A stretch of DNA of 62,000 bases from Strigamia acuminata (Eukaryota; Arthropoda; Chilopoda; Geophilomorpha; Linotaeniidae): assembly GCA_949358305.1 (NCBI GenBank), contig CASHSZ010000091.1:1-62000 (forward strand), read 5' to 3'. Shown here one piece after another: positions 49,901-62,000 of the stretch (position 1 is its first letter; every line of letters starts with the position of its first letter). The notes below the pieces were generated by a model that saw nothing but the letters and a program-made list of their open reading frames with translations, searched no databases and was not told the origin of the DNA. Position numbers and translations under genes: made by a program.

Positions 49901-50560
49901 TTTCTAAAACTTACATTGGAGCCTTCTACTAAGGTTTAAACACTATTTCTGAACATTCAGAGACATTGGACTTGTGGTGTTTGTGCTAAGTAACTGTGAT
50001 GAGATCAAAAGTCTATTCTCCCAAATCATTGCTTGGATGTTGCTAAAACTTACATTGAAGGCTTCTACTAAGGTTTAAACACTATTTCTGAACATTCAGA
50101 GACATTGGTCTTGTGGTGTTTGTGCTAAGTCAACTGTGATGAGATCAAAGTCTATTCTCCCAAATCATCGGTTGGATGTTTCTAAAACTTACATTGGAGC
50201 CTTCTACTAAGGTTTAAACACTATTTCTGAACATTCAGAGACATTGGTCTTATGGTGTTTGTGCTAAGTCAACTATGATGAGATCAAAAGTCTATTCTCC
50301 CAAATCATCGGTTGAATGTTTCTAAAACTTACATTGGAGCCTTCTACTAAGGTTTAAACACTATTTCTGAACATTCAGAGACATTGGACTTGTGGTGTTT
50401 GTGCTAAGTCAACTGCGATGTAAAATGAGCTCAAAATTTTTTTTTCAAAATTTATTGCTTAGGTGTTGCTAAAACTTATATTGAAGGCTTCTACTAAGGT
50501 TTAAACACTATTTCTGAACATTCAGAGACATTGGTCTTGTGGTGTTTGTGCTAAGTCAAC
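42050..50560 (+). repeat. Satellite block repeated at a 4803-bp offset
   Basis: Markers at a constant 4803-bp offset: GATAAG (42512 and 47315), ATCGATTGG (43676 and 48479), CATTAGACTT (43901 and 48704) and GATCAAAGTC (44496 and 49299; 45340 and 50143). About 3.7 kb is shared: roughly 42.05-45.76 kb against 46.85-50.56 kb. Confidence 0.8.
44060..45740 (+). repeat. 844-bp higher-order repeat, two units
   Basis: The 6-monomer unit is 139+140+139+139+140+147 bp, marked by GATCAAAGTC at 44496 and 45340. The order is ATAAAAC type, GGTTAAATG, AAGTAACTG, GATCAAAG, TCAACTATG and a type B monomer. Edges are approximate. Confidence 0.78.
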
Positions 50561-53500
50561 TGTGATGAGATCAAAAGTCTATTCTCCCAAATCATCGGTT
50601 AAATGTTATAAAACTTACATTGGAGCCTTCTACTAAGGTTTAAACACTATTTCTGAACATTCAGAGACATTGGTCTTGTGGTGTTTGTGCTAAGTCAACT
50701 GTGATGAGATCAAAAGTCTATTCTCCCAAATCATCGGTTAAATGTTTCTAAAACTTACATTGGAGCCTTCTACTAAGGTTTAAACACTATTTCTGAACAT
50801 TCAGAGACATTGGACTTGTGGTGTTTGTGCTAAGTAACTGTGATGAGATCAAAAGTCTATTCTCCCAAATCATTGCTTGGATGTTGCTAAAACTTACATT
50901 GAAGGCTTCTACTAAGGTTTAAACACTATTTCTGAACATTCAGAGACATTGGTCTTGTGGTGTTTGTGCTAAGTCAACTGTGATGAGATCAAAGTCTATT
51001 CTCCCAAATCATCGGTTGGATGTTTCTAAAACTTACATTGGAGCCTTCTACTAAGGTTTAAACACTATTTCTGAACATTCAGAGACATTGGTCTTATGGT
51101 GTTTGTGCTAAGTCAACTATGATGAGATCAAAAGTCTATTCTCCCAAATCATCGGTTGAATGTTTCTAAAACTTACATTGGAGCCTTCTACTAAGGTTTA
51201 AACACTATTTCTGAACATTCAGAGACATTGGTCTTGTGGTGTTTGTGCTAAGTCAACTGTGATGAGATCAAAAGTCTATTCTCCCAAATCATCGGTTAAA
51301 TGTTATAAAACTTACATTGGAGCCTTCTACTAAGGTTTAAACACTATTTCTGAACATTCAGAGACATTGGTCTTGTGGTGTTTGTGCTAAGTCAACTGTG
51401 ATGAGATCAAAAGTCTATTCTCCCAAATCATCGGTTAAATGTTTCTAAAACTTACATTGGAGCCTTCTACTAAGGTTTAAACACTATTTCTGAACATTCA
51501 GAGACATTGGACTTGTGGTGTTTGTGCTAAGTAACTGTGATGAGATCAAAAGTCTATTCTCCCAAATCATTGCTTGGATGTTGCTAAAACTTACATTGAA
51601 GGCTTCTACTAAGGTTTAAACACTATTTCTGAACATTCAGAGACATTGGTCTTGTGGTGTTTGTGCTAAGTCAACTGTGATGAGATCAAAGTCTATTCTC
51701 CCAAATCATCGGTTGGATGTTTCTAAAACTTACATTGGAGCCTTCTACTAAGGTTTAAACACTATTTCTGAACATTCAGAGACATTGGTCTTATGGTGTT
51801 TGTGCTAAGTCAACTATGATGAGATCAAAAGTCTATTCTCCCAAATCATCGGTTGAATGTTTCTAAAACTTACATTGGAGCCTTCTACTAAGGTTTAAAC
51901 ACTATTTCTGAACATTCAGAGACATTGGACTTGTGGTGTTTGTGCTAAGTCAACTGCGATGTAAAATGAGCTCAAAATTTTTTTTTCAAAATTTATTGCT
52001 TAGGTGTTGCTAAAACTTATATTGAAGGCTTCTACTAAGGTTTAAACACTATTTCTGAACATTCAGAGACATTGGTCTTGTGGTGTTTGTGCTAAGTCAA
52101 CTGTGATGAGATCAAAAGTCTATTCTCCCAAATCATCGGTTAAATGTTATAAAACTTACATTGGAGCCTTCTACTAAGGTTTAAACACTATTTCTGAACA
52201 TTCAGAGACATTGGTCTTGTGGTGTTTGTGCTAAGTCAACTGTGATGAGATCAAAAGTCTATTCTCCCAAATCATCGGTTAAATGTTTCTAAAACTTACA
52301 TTGGAGCCTTCTACTAAGGTTTAAACACTATTTCTGAACATTCAGAGACATTGGACTTGTGGTGTTTGTGCTAAGTAACTGTGATGAGATCAAAAGTCTA
52401 TTCTCCCAAATCATTGCTTGGATGTTGCTAAAACTTACATTGAAGGCTTCTACTAAGGTTTAAACACTATTTCTGAACATTCAGAGACATTGGTCTTGTG
52501 GTGTTTGTGCTAAGTCAACTGTGATGAGATCAAAGTCTATTCTCCCAAATCATCGGTTGGATGTTTCTAAAACTTACATTGGAGCCTTCTACTAAGGTTT
52601 AAACACTATTTCTGAACATTCAGAGACATTGGTCTTATGGTGTTTGTGCTAAGTCAACTATGATGAGATCAAAAGTCTATTCTCCCAAATCATCGGTTGA
52701 ATGTTTCTAAAACTTACATTGGAGCCTTCTACTAAGGTTTAAACACTATTTCTGAACATTCAGAGACATTGGACTTGTGGTGTTTGTGCTAAGTCAACTG
52801 CGATGTAAAATGAGCTCAAAATTTTTTTTTCAAAATTTATTGCTTAGGTGTTGCTAAAACTTATATTGAAGGCTTCTACTAAGGTTTAAACACTATTTCT
52901 GAACATTCAGAGACATTGGTCTTGTGGTGTTTGTGCTAAGTCAACTGTGATGAGATCAAAAGTCTATTCTCCCAAATCATCGGTTAAATGTTATAAAACT
53001 TACATTGGAGCCTTCTACTAAGGTTTAAACACTATTTCTGAACATTCAGAGACATTGGTCTTGTGGTGTTTGTGCTAAGTCAACTGTGATGAGATCAAAA
53101 GTCTATTCTCCCAAATCATCGGTTAAATGTTTCTAAAACTTACATTGGAGCCTTCTACTAAGGTTTAAACACTATTTCTGAACATTCAGAGACATTGGAC
53201 TTGTGGTGTTTGTGCTAAGTAACTGTGATGAGATCAAAAGTCTATTCTCCCAAATCATTGCTTGGATGTTGCTAAAACTTACATTGAAGGCTTCTACTAA
53301 GGTTTAAACACTATTTCTGAACATTCAGAGACATTGGTCTTGTGGTGTTTGTGCTAAGTCAACTGTGATGAGATCAAAGTCTATTCTCCCAAATCATCGG
53401 TTGGATGTTTCTAAAACTTACATTGGAGCCTTCTACTAAGGTTTAAACACTATTTCTGAACATTCAGAGACATTGGTCTTATGGTGTTTGTGCTAAGTCA

Positions 53501-53760
53501 ACTATGATGAGATCAAAAGTCTATTCTCCCAAATCATCGGTTGAATGTTTCTAAAACTTACATTGGAGCCTTCTACTAAGGTTTAAACACTATTTCTGAA
53601 CATTCAGAGACATTGGACTTGTGGTGTTTGTGCTAAGTCAACTGCGATGTAAAATGAGCTCAAAATTTTTTTTTCAAAATTTATTGCTTAGGTGTTGCTA
53701 AAACTTATATTGAAGGCTTCTACTAAGGTTTAAACACTATTTCTGAACATTCAGAGACAT
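48860..53760 (+). repeat. 844-bp higher-order repeat, six units
   Basis: GATCAAAGTC falls at 49299, 50143, 50987, 51684, 52528 and 53372. The spacing is 844 bp except for one step of 697 bp, exactly one 147-bp type B monomer short. This is a regular hexameric higher-order repeat of the alphoid kind in organisation, though not in sequence. Confidence 0.83.
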
Positions 53761-56700
53761 TGGTCTTGTGGTGTTTGTGCTAAGTCAACTGTGATGAGAT
53801 CAAAAGTCTATTCTCCCAAATCATCGGTTAAATGTTTCTAAAACTTACATTGGAGCCTTCTACTAAGGTTTAAACACTATTTCTGAACATTCAGAGACAT
53901 TGGTCTTGTGGTGTTTGTGCTAAGTCAACTGTGATGAGATCAAAAGTCTATTCTCCCAAATCATTGGTTGGATGTTTCTAAAACTTACATTGGAGCCTTC
54001 TACTAAGGTTTAAACACTATTTCTGAACATTCAGAGACATTGGTCTTGTGGTGTTTGTGCTAAGTCAACTGTGATGAGATCAAAAGTCTATTCTCCCAAA
54101 TCATCGGTTAAATGTTTCTAAAACTTACATTGGAGCCTTCTACTAAGGTTTAAACACTATTTCTGAACATTCAGAGACATTGGTCTTGTGGTGTTTGTGC
54201 TAAGTCAACTGTGATGAGATCAAAAGTCTATTCTCCCAAATCATCGGTTGGATGTTTCTAAAACTTACATTGGAGCCTTCTACTAAGGTTTAAACACTAT
54301 TTCTGAACATTCAGAGACATTGGTCTTGTGGTGTTTGTGCTAAGTCAACTGTGATGAGATCAAAAGTCTATTCTCCCAAATCATCGGTTGAATGTTTCTA
54401 AAACTTACATTGGAGCCTTCTACTAAGGTTTAAACACTATTTCTGAACATTCAGAGACATTGGTCTTGTGGTGTTTGTGCTAAGTCAACTGTGATGAGAT
54501 CAAAAGTCTATTCTCCCAAATCATCGGTTAAATGTTTCTAAAACTTACATTGGAGCCTTCTACTAAGGTTTAAACACTATTTCTGAACATTCAGAGACAT
54601 TGGTCTTGTGGTGTTTGTGCTAAGTCAACTGTGATGAGATCAAAAGTCTATTCTCCCAAATTATTGGTTGGATGTTTCTAAAACTTACATTGGAGCCTTC
54701 TACTAAGGTTTAAACACTATTTCTGAACATTCAGAGACATTGGTCTTGTGGTGTTTGTGCTAAGTCAACTGTGATGAGATCAAAAGTCTATTCTCCCAAA
54801 TCATCGGTTAAATGTTTCTAAAACTTACATTGGAGCCTTCTACTAAGGTTTAAACACTATTTCTGAACATTCAGAGACATTGGTCTTGTGGTGTTTGTGC
54901 TAAGTCAACTGTGATGAGATCAAAAGTCTATTCTCCCAAATCATCGGTTGGATGTTTCTAAAACTTACATTGGAGCCTTCTACTAAGGTTTAAACACTAT
55001 TTCTGAACATTCAGAGACATTGGTCTTGTGGTGTTTGTGCTAAGTCAACTGTGATGAGATCAAAAGTCTATTCTCCCAAATCATTGGTTGGATGTTTCTA
55101 AAACTTACATTGGAGCCTTCTACTAAGGTTTAAACACTATTTCTGAACATTCAGAGACATTGGTCTTGTGGTGTTTGTGCTAAGTCAACTGTGATGAGAT
55201 CAAAAGTCTATTCTCCCAAATCATCGGTTAAATGTTTCTAAAACTTACATTGGAGCCTTCTACTAAGGTTTAAACACTATTTCTGAACATTCAGAGACAT
55301 TGGTCTTGTGGTGTTTGTGCTAAGTCAACTGTGATGAGATCAAAAGTCTATTCTCCCAAATCATCGGTTGGATGTTTCTAAAACTTACATTGGAGCCTTC
55401 TACTAAGGTTTAAACACTATTTCTGAACATTCAGAGACATTGGACTTGTGGTGTTTGTGCTAAGTCAACTGCGATGTGAAATGAGCTCAAAATTTTTTTT
55501 TCAAAATTTATTGCTTGGGTGTTGCTAAAACTTAGATTGAAGGCTTCTACTAAGGTTTAAACACTATTTCTGAACATTCAGAGACATTGGTCTTGTGGTG
55601 TTTGTGCTAAGTCAACTGCGATGTGAAATGAGCTCAAAATTTTTTTCTTCAAAATTTAATGCTTGGGTGTTGCTAAAACTTATATTGAAGGCTTCTACTA
55701 AGGTTTAAACACTATTTCTGAACATACAGAGACATTGGACTTGTGGTGTTTGTGCTAAGTAACTGTGATGAGATCAAAAGTCTATTCTCCCAAATCATTG
55801 CTTGGATGTTGCTAAAACTTACATTGAAGGCTTCTACTAAGGTTTAAACACTATTTCTGAACATTCAGAGACATTGGTCTTGTGGTGTTTGTGCTAAGTC
55901 AACTGTGATGAGATCAAAAGTCTATTCTCCCAAATCATCGGTTGAATGTTTTTAAAACTTACATTGGAGCCTTCTACTAAGGTTTAAACACTATTTCTGA
56001 ACATTCAGAGACATTGGTCTTGTGGTGTTTGTGCTAAGTCAACTGTGATGAGATCAAAAGTCTATTCTCCCAAATCATCGGTTAAATGTTTCTAAAACTT
56101 ACATTGGAGCCTTCTACTAAGGTTTAAACACTATTTCTGAACATTCAGAGACATTGGTCTTGTGGTGTTTGTGCTAAGTCAACTGTGATGAGATCAAAAG
56201 TCTATTCTCCCAAATCATTGGTTGGATGTTTCTAAAACTTACATTGGAGCCTTCTACTAAGGTTTAAACACTATTTTTGAACATTCAGAGACATTGGTCT
56301 TGTGGTGTTTGTGCTAAGTCAACTGTGATGAGATCAAAAGTCTATTCTCCCAAATCATCGGTTAAATGTTTCTAAAACTTACATTGGAGCCTTCTACTAA
56401 GGTTTAAACACTATTTCTGAACATTCAGAGACATTGGTCTTGTGGTGTTTGTGCTAAGTCAACTGTGATGAGATCAAAAGTCTATTCTCCCAAATCATCG
56501 GTTGGATGTTTCTAAAACTTACATTGGAGCCTTCTACTAAGGTTTAAACACTATTTCTGAACATTCAGAGACATTGGACTTGTGGTGTTTGTGCTAAGTC
56601 AACTGCGATGTGAAATGAGCTCAAAATTTTTTTCTTCAAAATTTAATGCTTGGGTGTTGCTAAAACTTATATTGAAGGCTTCTACTAAGGTTTAAACACT

Positions 56701-59700
56701 ATTTCTGAACATACAGAGACATTGGACTTGTGGTGTTTGTGCTAAGTAACTGTGATGAGATCAAAAGTCTATTCTCCCAAATCATTGCTTGGATGTTGCT
56801 AAAACTTACATTGAAGGCTTCTACTAAGGTTTAAACACTATTTCTGAACATTCAGAGACATTGGTCTTGTGGTGTTTCTGCTAAGTCAACTGTGATGAGA
56901 TCAAAAGTCTATTCTTCCAAATCATCGGTTAAATGTTATAAAACTTACATTGGAGCCTTCTACTAAGGTTTAAACACTATTTCTGAACATTCAGAGACAT
57001 TGGTCTTGTGGTGTTTGTGCTAAGTCAACTGTGATGAGATCAAAAGTCTATTCTCCCAAATCATCGGTTGGATGTTTCTAAAACTTACATTGGAGCCTTC
57101 TACTAAGGTTTAAACACTATTTCTGAACATTCAGAGACATTGGACTTGTGGTGTTTGTGCTAAGTCAACTGCGATGTAAAATGAGCTCAAAATTTTTTTT
57201 TCAAAATTTATTGCTTAGGTGTTGCTAAAACTTATATTGAAGGCTTCTACTAAGGTTTAAACACTATTTCTGAACATTCAGAGACATTGGTCTTGTGGTG
57301 TTTGTGCTAAGTCAACTGTGATGAGATCAAAAGTCTATTCTCCCAAATCATTGGTTGGATGTTTCTAAAACTTACATTGGAGCCTTCTACTAAGGTTTAA
57401 ACACTATTTCTGAACATTCAGAGACATTGGTCTTGTGGTGTTTGTGCTAAGTCAACTGTGATGAGATCAAAAGTCTATTCTCCCAAATCATCGGTTGAAT
57501 GTTTCTAAAACTTACATTGGACCCTTCTACTAAGGTTTAAACACTATTTCTGAACATTCAGAGACATTGGTCTTGTGGTGTTTGTGCTAAGTCAACTGTG
57601 ATGAGATCAAAAGTCTATTCTCCCAAATCATCGGTTAAATGTTATAAAACTTACATTGGAGCCTTCTACTAAGGTTTAAACACTATTTCTGAACATCAGA
57701 GACATTGGTCTTGTGGTGTTTGTGCTAAGTCAACTGTGATGAGATCAAAAGTCTATTCTCCCAAATCATCAGTTGGATGTTTCTAAAACTTACATTGGAG
57801 CCTTCTACTAAGGTTTAAACACTATTTCTGAACATTCAGAGACATTGGTCTTGTGGTGTTTGTGCTAAGTCAACTGTGATGAGATCAAAAGTCTATTCTC
57901 CCAAATCATTGGTTGGATGTTTCTAAAACTTACATTGGAGCCTTCTACTAAGGTTTAAACACTATTTCTGAACATTCAGAGACATTGGTCTTGTGGTGTT
58001 TGTGCTAAGTCAACTGTGATGAGATCAAAAGTCTATTCTCCCAAATCATCGGTTGGATGTTTCTAAAACTTACATTGGAGCCTTCTACTAAGGTTTAAAC
58101 ACTATTTCTGAACATTCAGAGACATTGGACTTGTGGTGTTTGTGCTAAGTCAACTGCGATGTAAAATGAGCTCAAAATTTTTTTTTCAAAATTTATTGCT
58201 TAGGTGTTGCTAAAACTTATATTGAAGGCTTCTACTAAGGTTTAAACACTATTTCTGAACATTCAGAGACATTGGTCTTGTGGTGTTTGTGCTAAGTCAA
58301 CTGCGATGTAAAATGAGCTCAAAATTTTTTTTTCAAAATTTAATGCTTGGGTGTTGCTAAAACTTATATTGAAGGCTTCTACTAAGGTTTAAACACTATT
58401 TCTGAACATTCAGAGACATTGGTCTTGTGGTGTTTGTGCTAAGTCAACTGTGATGAGATCAAAAGTCTATTCTCCCAAATCATTGGTTGGATGTTTCTAA
58501 AACTTACATTGGAGCCTTCTACTAAGGTTTAAACACTATTTCTGAACATTCAGAGACATTGGTCTTGTGGTGTTTGTGCTAAGTCAACTGTGATGAGATC
58601 AAAAGTCTATTCTCCCAAATCATCGGTTAAATGTTTCTAAAACTTACATTGGAGCCTTCTACTAAGGTTTAAACACTATTTCTGAACATTCAGAGACATT
58701 GGTCTTGTGGTGTTTGTGCTAAGTCAACTGTGATGAGATCAAAAGTCTATTCTCCCAAATCATCGGTTGGATGTTTCTAAAACTTACATTGGAGCCTTCT
58801 ACTAAGGTTTAAACACTATTTCTGAACATTCAGAGACATTGGACTTGTGGTGTTTGTGCTAAGTCAACTGCGATGTGAAATGAGCTCAAAATTTTTTTTT
58901 CAAAATTTATTGCTTGGGTGTTGCTAAAACTTAGATTGAAGGCTTCTACTAAGGTTTAAACACTATTTCTGAACATTCAGAGACATTGGTCTTGTGGTGT
59001 TTGTGTTAAGTCAACTGTGATGAGATCAAAAGTCTATTCTCCCAAATCATCGGTTGGATGTTTCTAAAACTTACATTGGAGCCTTCTACTAAGGTTTAAA
59101 CACTATTTCTGAACATTCAGAGACATTGGTCTTATGGTGTTTGTGCTAAGTCAACTGCGATGTGAAATGAGCTCAAAATTTTTTCTTCAAAATTTAATGC
59201 TTGGGTGTTGCTAAAACTTATATTGAAGGCTTCTACTAAGGTTTAAACACTATTTCTGAACATACAGAGACATTGGACTTGTGGTGTTTGTGCTAAGTAA
59301 CTGTGATGAGATCAAAAGTCTATTCTCCCAAATCATTGCTTGGATGTTGCTAAAACTTACATTGAAGGCTTCTACTAAGGTTTAAACACTATTTCTGAAC
59401 ATTCAGAGACATTGGTCTTGTGGTGTTTGTGCTAAGTCAACTGTGATGAGATCAAAAGTCTATTCTCCCAAATCATCGGTTGAATGTTTCTAAAACTTAC
59501 ATTGGAGCCTTCTACTAAGGTTTAAACACTATTTCTGAACATTCAGAGACATTGGTCTTGTGGTGTTTGTGCTAAGTCAACTGTGATGAGATCAAAAGTC
59601 TATTCTCCCAAATCATCGGTTAAATGTTTCTAAAACTTACATTGGAGCCTTCTACTAAGGTTTAAACACTATTTCTGAACATTCAGAGACATTGGTCTTG

Positions 59701-62000
59701 TGGTGTTTGTGCTAAGTCAACTGTGATGAGATCAAAAGTCTATTCTCCCAAATCATTGGTTGGATGTTTCTAAAACTTACATTGGAGCCTTCTACTAAGG
59801 TTTAAACACTATTTCTGAACATTCAGAGACATTGGTCTTGTGGTGTTTGTGCTAAGTCAACTGTGATGAGATCAAAAGTCTATTCTCCCAAATCATCGGT
59901 TAAATGTTTCTAAAACTTACATTGGAGCCTTCTACTAAGGTTTAAACACTATTTCTGAACATTCAGAGACATTGGTCTTGTGGTGTTTGTGCTAAGTCAA
60001 CTGTGATGAGATCAAAAGTCTATTCTCCCAAATCATCGGTTGGATGTTTCTAAAACTTACATTGGAGCCTTCTACTAAGGTTTAAACACTATTTCTGAAC
60101 ATTCAGAGACATTGGACTTGTGGTGTTTGTGCTAAGTCAACTGCGATGTGAAATGAGCTCAAAATTTTTTTTTCAAAATTTATTGCTTGGGTGTTGCTAA
60201 AACTTAGATTGAAGGCTTCTACTAAGGTTTAAACACTATTTCTGAACATTCAGAGACATTGGTCTTGTGGTGTTTGTGCTAAGTCAACTGCGATGTGAAA
60301 TGAGCTCAAAATTTTTTTCTTCAAAATTTAATGCTTGGGTGTTGCTAAAACTTATATTGAAGGCTTCTACTAAGGTTTAAACACTATTTCTGAACATACA
60401 GAGACATTGGACTTGTGGTGTTTGTGCTAAGTAACTGTGATGAGATCAAAAGTCTATTCTCCCAAATCATTGCTTGGATGTTGCTAAAACTTACATTGAA
60501 GGCTTCTACTAAGGTTTAAACACTATTTCTGAACATTCAGAGACATTGGTCTTGTGGTGTTTGTGCTAAGTCAACTGTGATGAGATCAAAAGTCTATTCT
60601 CCCAAATCATCGGTTGGATGTTTCTAAAACTTACATTGGAGCCTTCTACTAAGGTTTAAACACTATTTCTGAACATTCAGAGACATTGGTCTTATGGTGT
60701 TTGTGCTAAGTCAACTATGATGAGATCAAAAGTCTATTCTCCCAAATCATCGGTTGAATGTTTCTAAAACTTACATTGGAGCCTTCTACTAAGATTTAAA
60801 CACTATTTCTGAACATTCAGAGACATTGGTCTTGTGGTGTTTGTGCTAAGTCAACTGTGATGAGATCAAAAGTCTATTCTCCCAAATCATCGGTTGGATG
60901 TTTCTAAAACTTACATTGGAGCCTTCTACTAAGGTTTAAACACTATTTCTGAACATTCAGAGACATTGGACTTGTGGTGTTTGTGCTAAGTCAACTGCGA
61001 TGTGAAATGAGCTCAAAATTTTTTTTTCAAAATTTATTGCTTAGGTGTTGCTAAAACTTAGATTGAAGGCTTCTACTAAGGTTTAAACACTATTTCTGAA
61101 CATTCAGAGACATTGGTCTTGTGGTGTTTGTGCTAAGTCAACTGCGATGTGAAATGAGCTCAAAATTTTTTTCTTCAAAATTTAATGCTTGGGTGTTGCT
61201 AAAACTTATATTGAAGGCTTCTACTAAGGTTTAAACACTATTTCTGAACATACAGAGACATTGGACTTGTGGTGTTTGTGCTAAGTAACTGTGATGAGAT
61301 CAAAAGTCTATTCTCCCAAATCATTGCTTGGATGTTGCTAAAACTTACATTGAAGGCTTCTACTAAGGTTTAAACACTATTTCTGAACATTCAGAGACAT
61401 TGGTCTTGTGGTGTTTGTGCTAAGTCAACTGTGATGAGATCAAAAGTCTATTCTCCCAAATCATCGGTTGGATGTTTCTAAAACTTACATTGGAGCCTTC
61501 TACTAAGGTTTAAACACTATTTCTGAACATTCAGAGACATTGGTCTTATGGTGTTTGTGCTAAGTCAACTATGATGAGATCAAAAGTCTATTCTCCCAAA
61601 TCATCGGTTGAATGTTTCTAAAACTTACATTGGAGCCTTCTACTAAGGTTTAAACACTATTTCTGAACATTCAGAGACATTGGTCTTGTGGTGTTTGTGC
61701 TAAGTCAACTGTGATGAGATCAAAAGTCTATTCTCCCAAATCATCGGTTGGATGTTTCTAAAACTTACATTGGAGCCTTCTACTAAGGTTTAAACACTAT
61801 TTCTGAACATTCAGAGACATTGGACTTGTGGTGTTTGTGCTAAGTCAACTGCGATGTGAAATGAGCTCAAAATTTTTTTTTCAAAATTTATTGCTTAGGT
61901 GTTGCTAAAACTTATATTGAAGGCTTCTACTAAGGTTTAAACACTATTTCTGAACATTCAGAGACATTAGACTTGTGGTGTTTGTGCTAAGTCAACTGTG

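Larger units (their letters stand above)
37097..62000 (+). repeat. Right satellite array
   Basis: Starts with the right target duplication TTTG (37097-37100) and continues in the same orientation as the left array: about 175 monomers of 140, 139 and 147 bp, running off the window end. For its first few monomers it follows the order seen after 26.8 kb, including the rare GGAGCTTTCTAC. It then diverges into a different set of higher-order repeats. Diagnostic variants here are TCAACTATGATG, AAATGTTATAAAAC and GATCAAAGTC. No coding potential is seen. Confidence 0.97.

Overview
The window is 62 kb of animal nuclear satellite DNA broken by two LTR-retrotransposon insertions. It is not bacterial: there is no operon, tRNA, rRNA or CRISPR. 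The one convincing gene lies inside a BEL/Pao-type retrotransposon. That superfamily is confined to animals, so an invertebrate, most likely an arthropod, is the best guess; the species cannot be read from the sequence.

Layout. (1) 1-29777: a head-to-tail satellite array, all in one orientation, built from 140-bp (type A, with a 139-bp variant) and 147-bp (type B) monomers. These are arranged in higher-order repeats and recent block duplications (4808-bp, 1701-bp and roughly 8.5-10.4-kb offsets). (2) 29778-31270: a 1493-bp solo LTR (TGTTGC...GCAACA) flanked by the 4-bp target duplication AAGT. (3) 31271-31413: a single satellite monomer. (4) 31414-37096: a complete 5683-bp LTR retrotransposon with two 715-bp LTRs that look identical, flanked by the target duplication TTTG. 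(5) 37097-62000: the satellite array resumes in the same orientation and register, with its own higher-order repeats (844, 2422 and 4803 bp).

The main discovery is in the retrotransposon. Its only long ORF (33299-36307, 1002 aa) encodes a BEL/Pao Gag, three zinc knuckles and a retropepsin-like protease. Where reverse transcriptase, RNase H and integrase should follow, it instead carries a complete type II (TK1-like) thymidine kinase domain in frame. The element is therefore non-autonomous for reverse transcription and integration. It must borrow those enzymes, yet it has kept or acquired an intact nucleotide-salvage enzyme. Intact target duplications, apparently identical LTRs and an open frame all point to a recent insertion. 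The insertion-free versions of both target sites are still present in the same array near 19.3 kb and 26.7 kb, so both elements arrived after the satellite blocks had been duplicated.

How it may work (inference): Gag would form particles and a trans-acting BEL/Pao element would supply RT and IN. The fused kinase could raise local dTMP, and so dTTP, for cDNA synthesis in cells with low thymidylate pools, much as some retroelements carry dUTPase.
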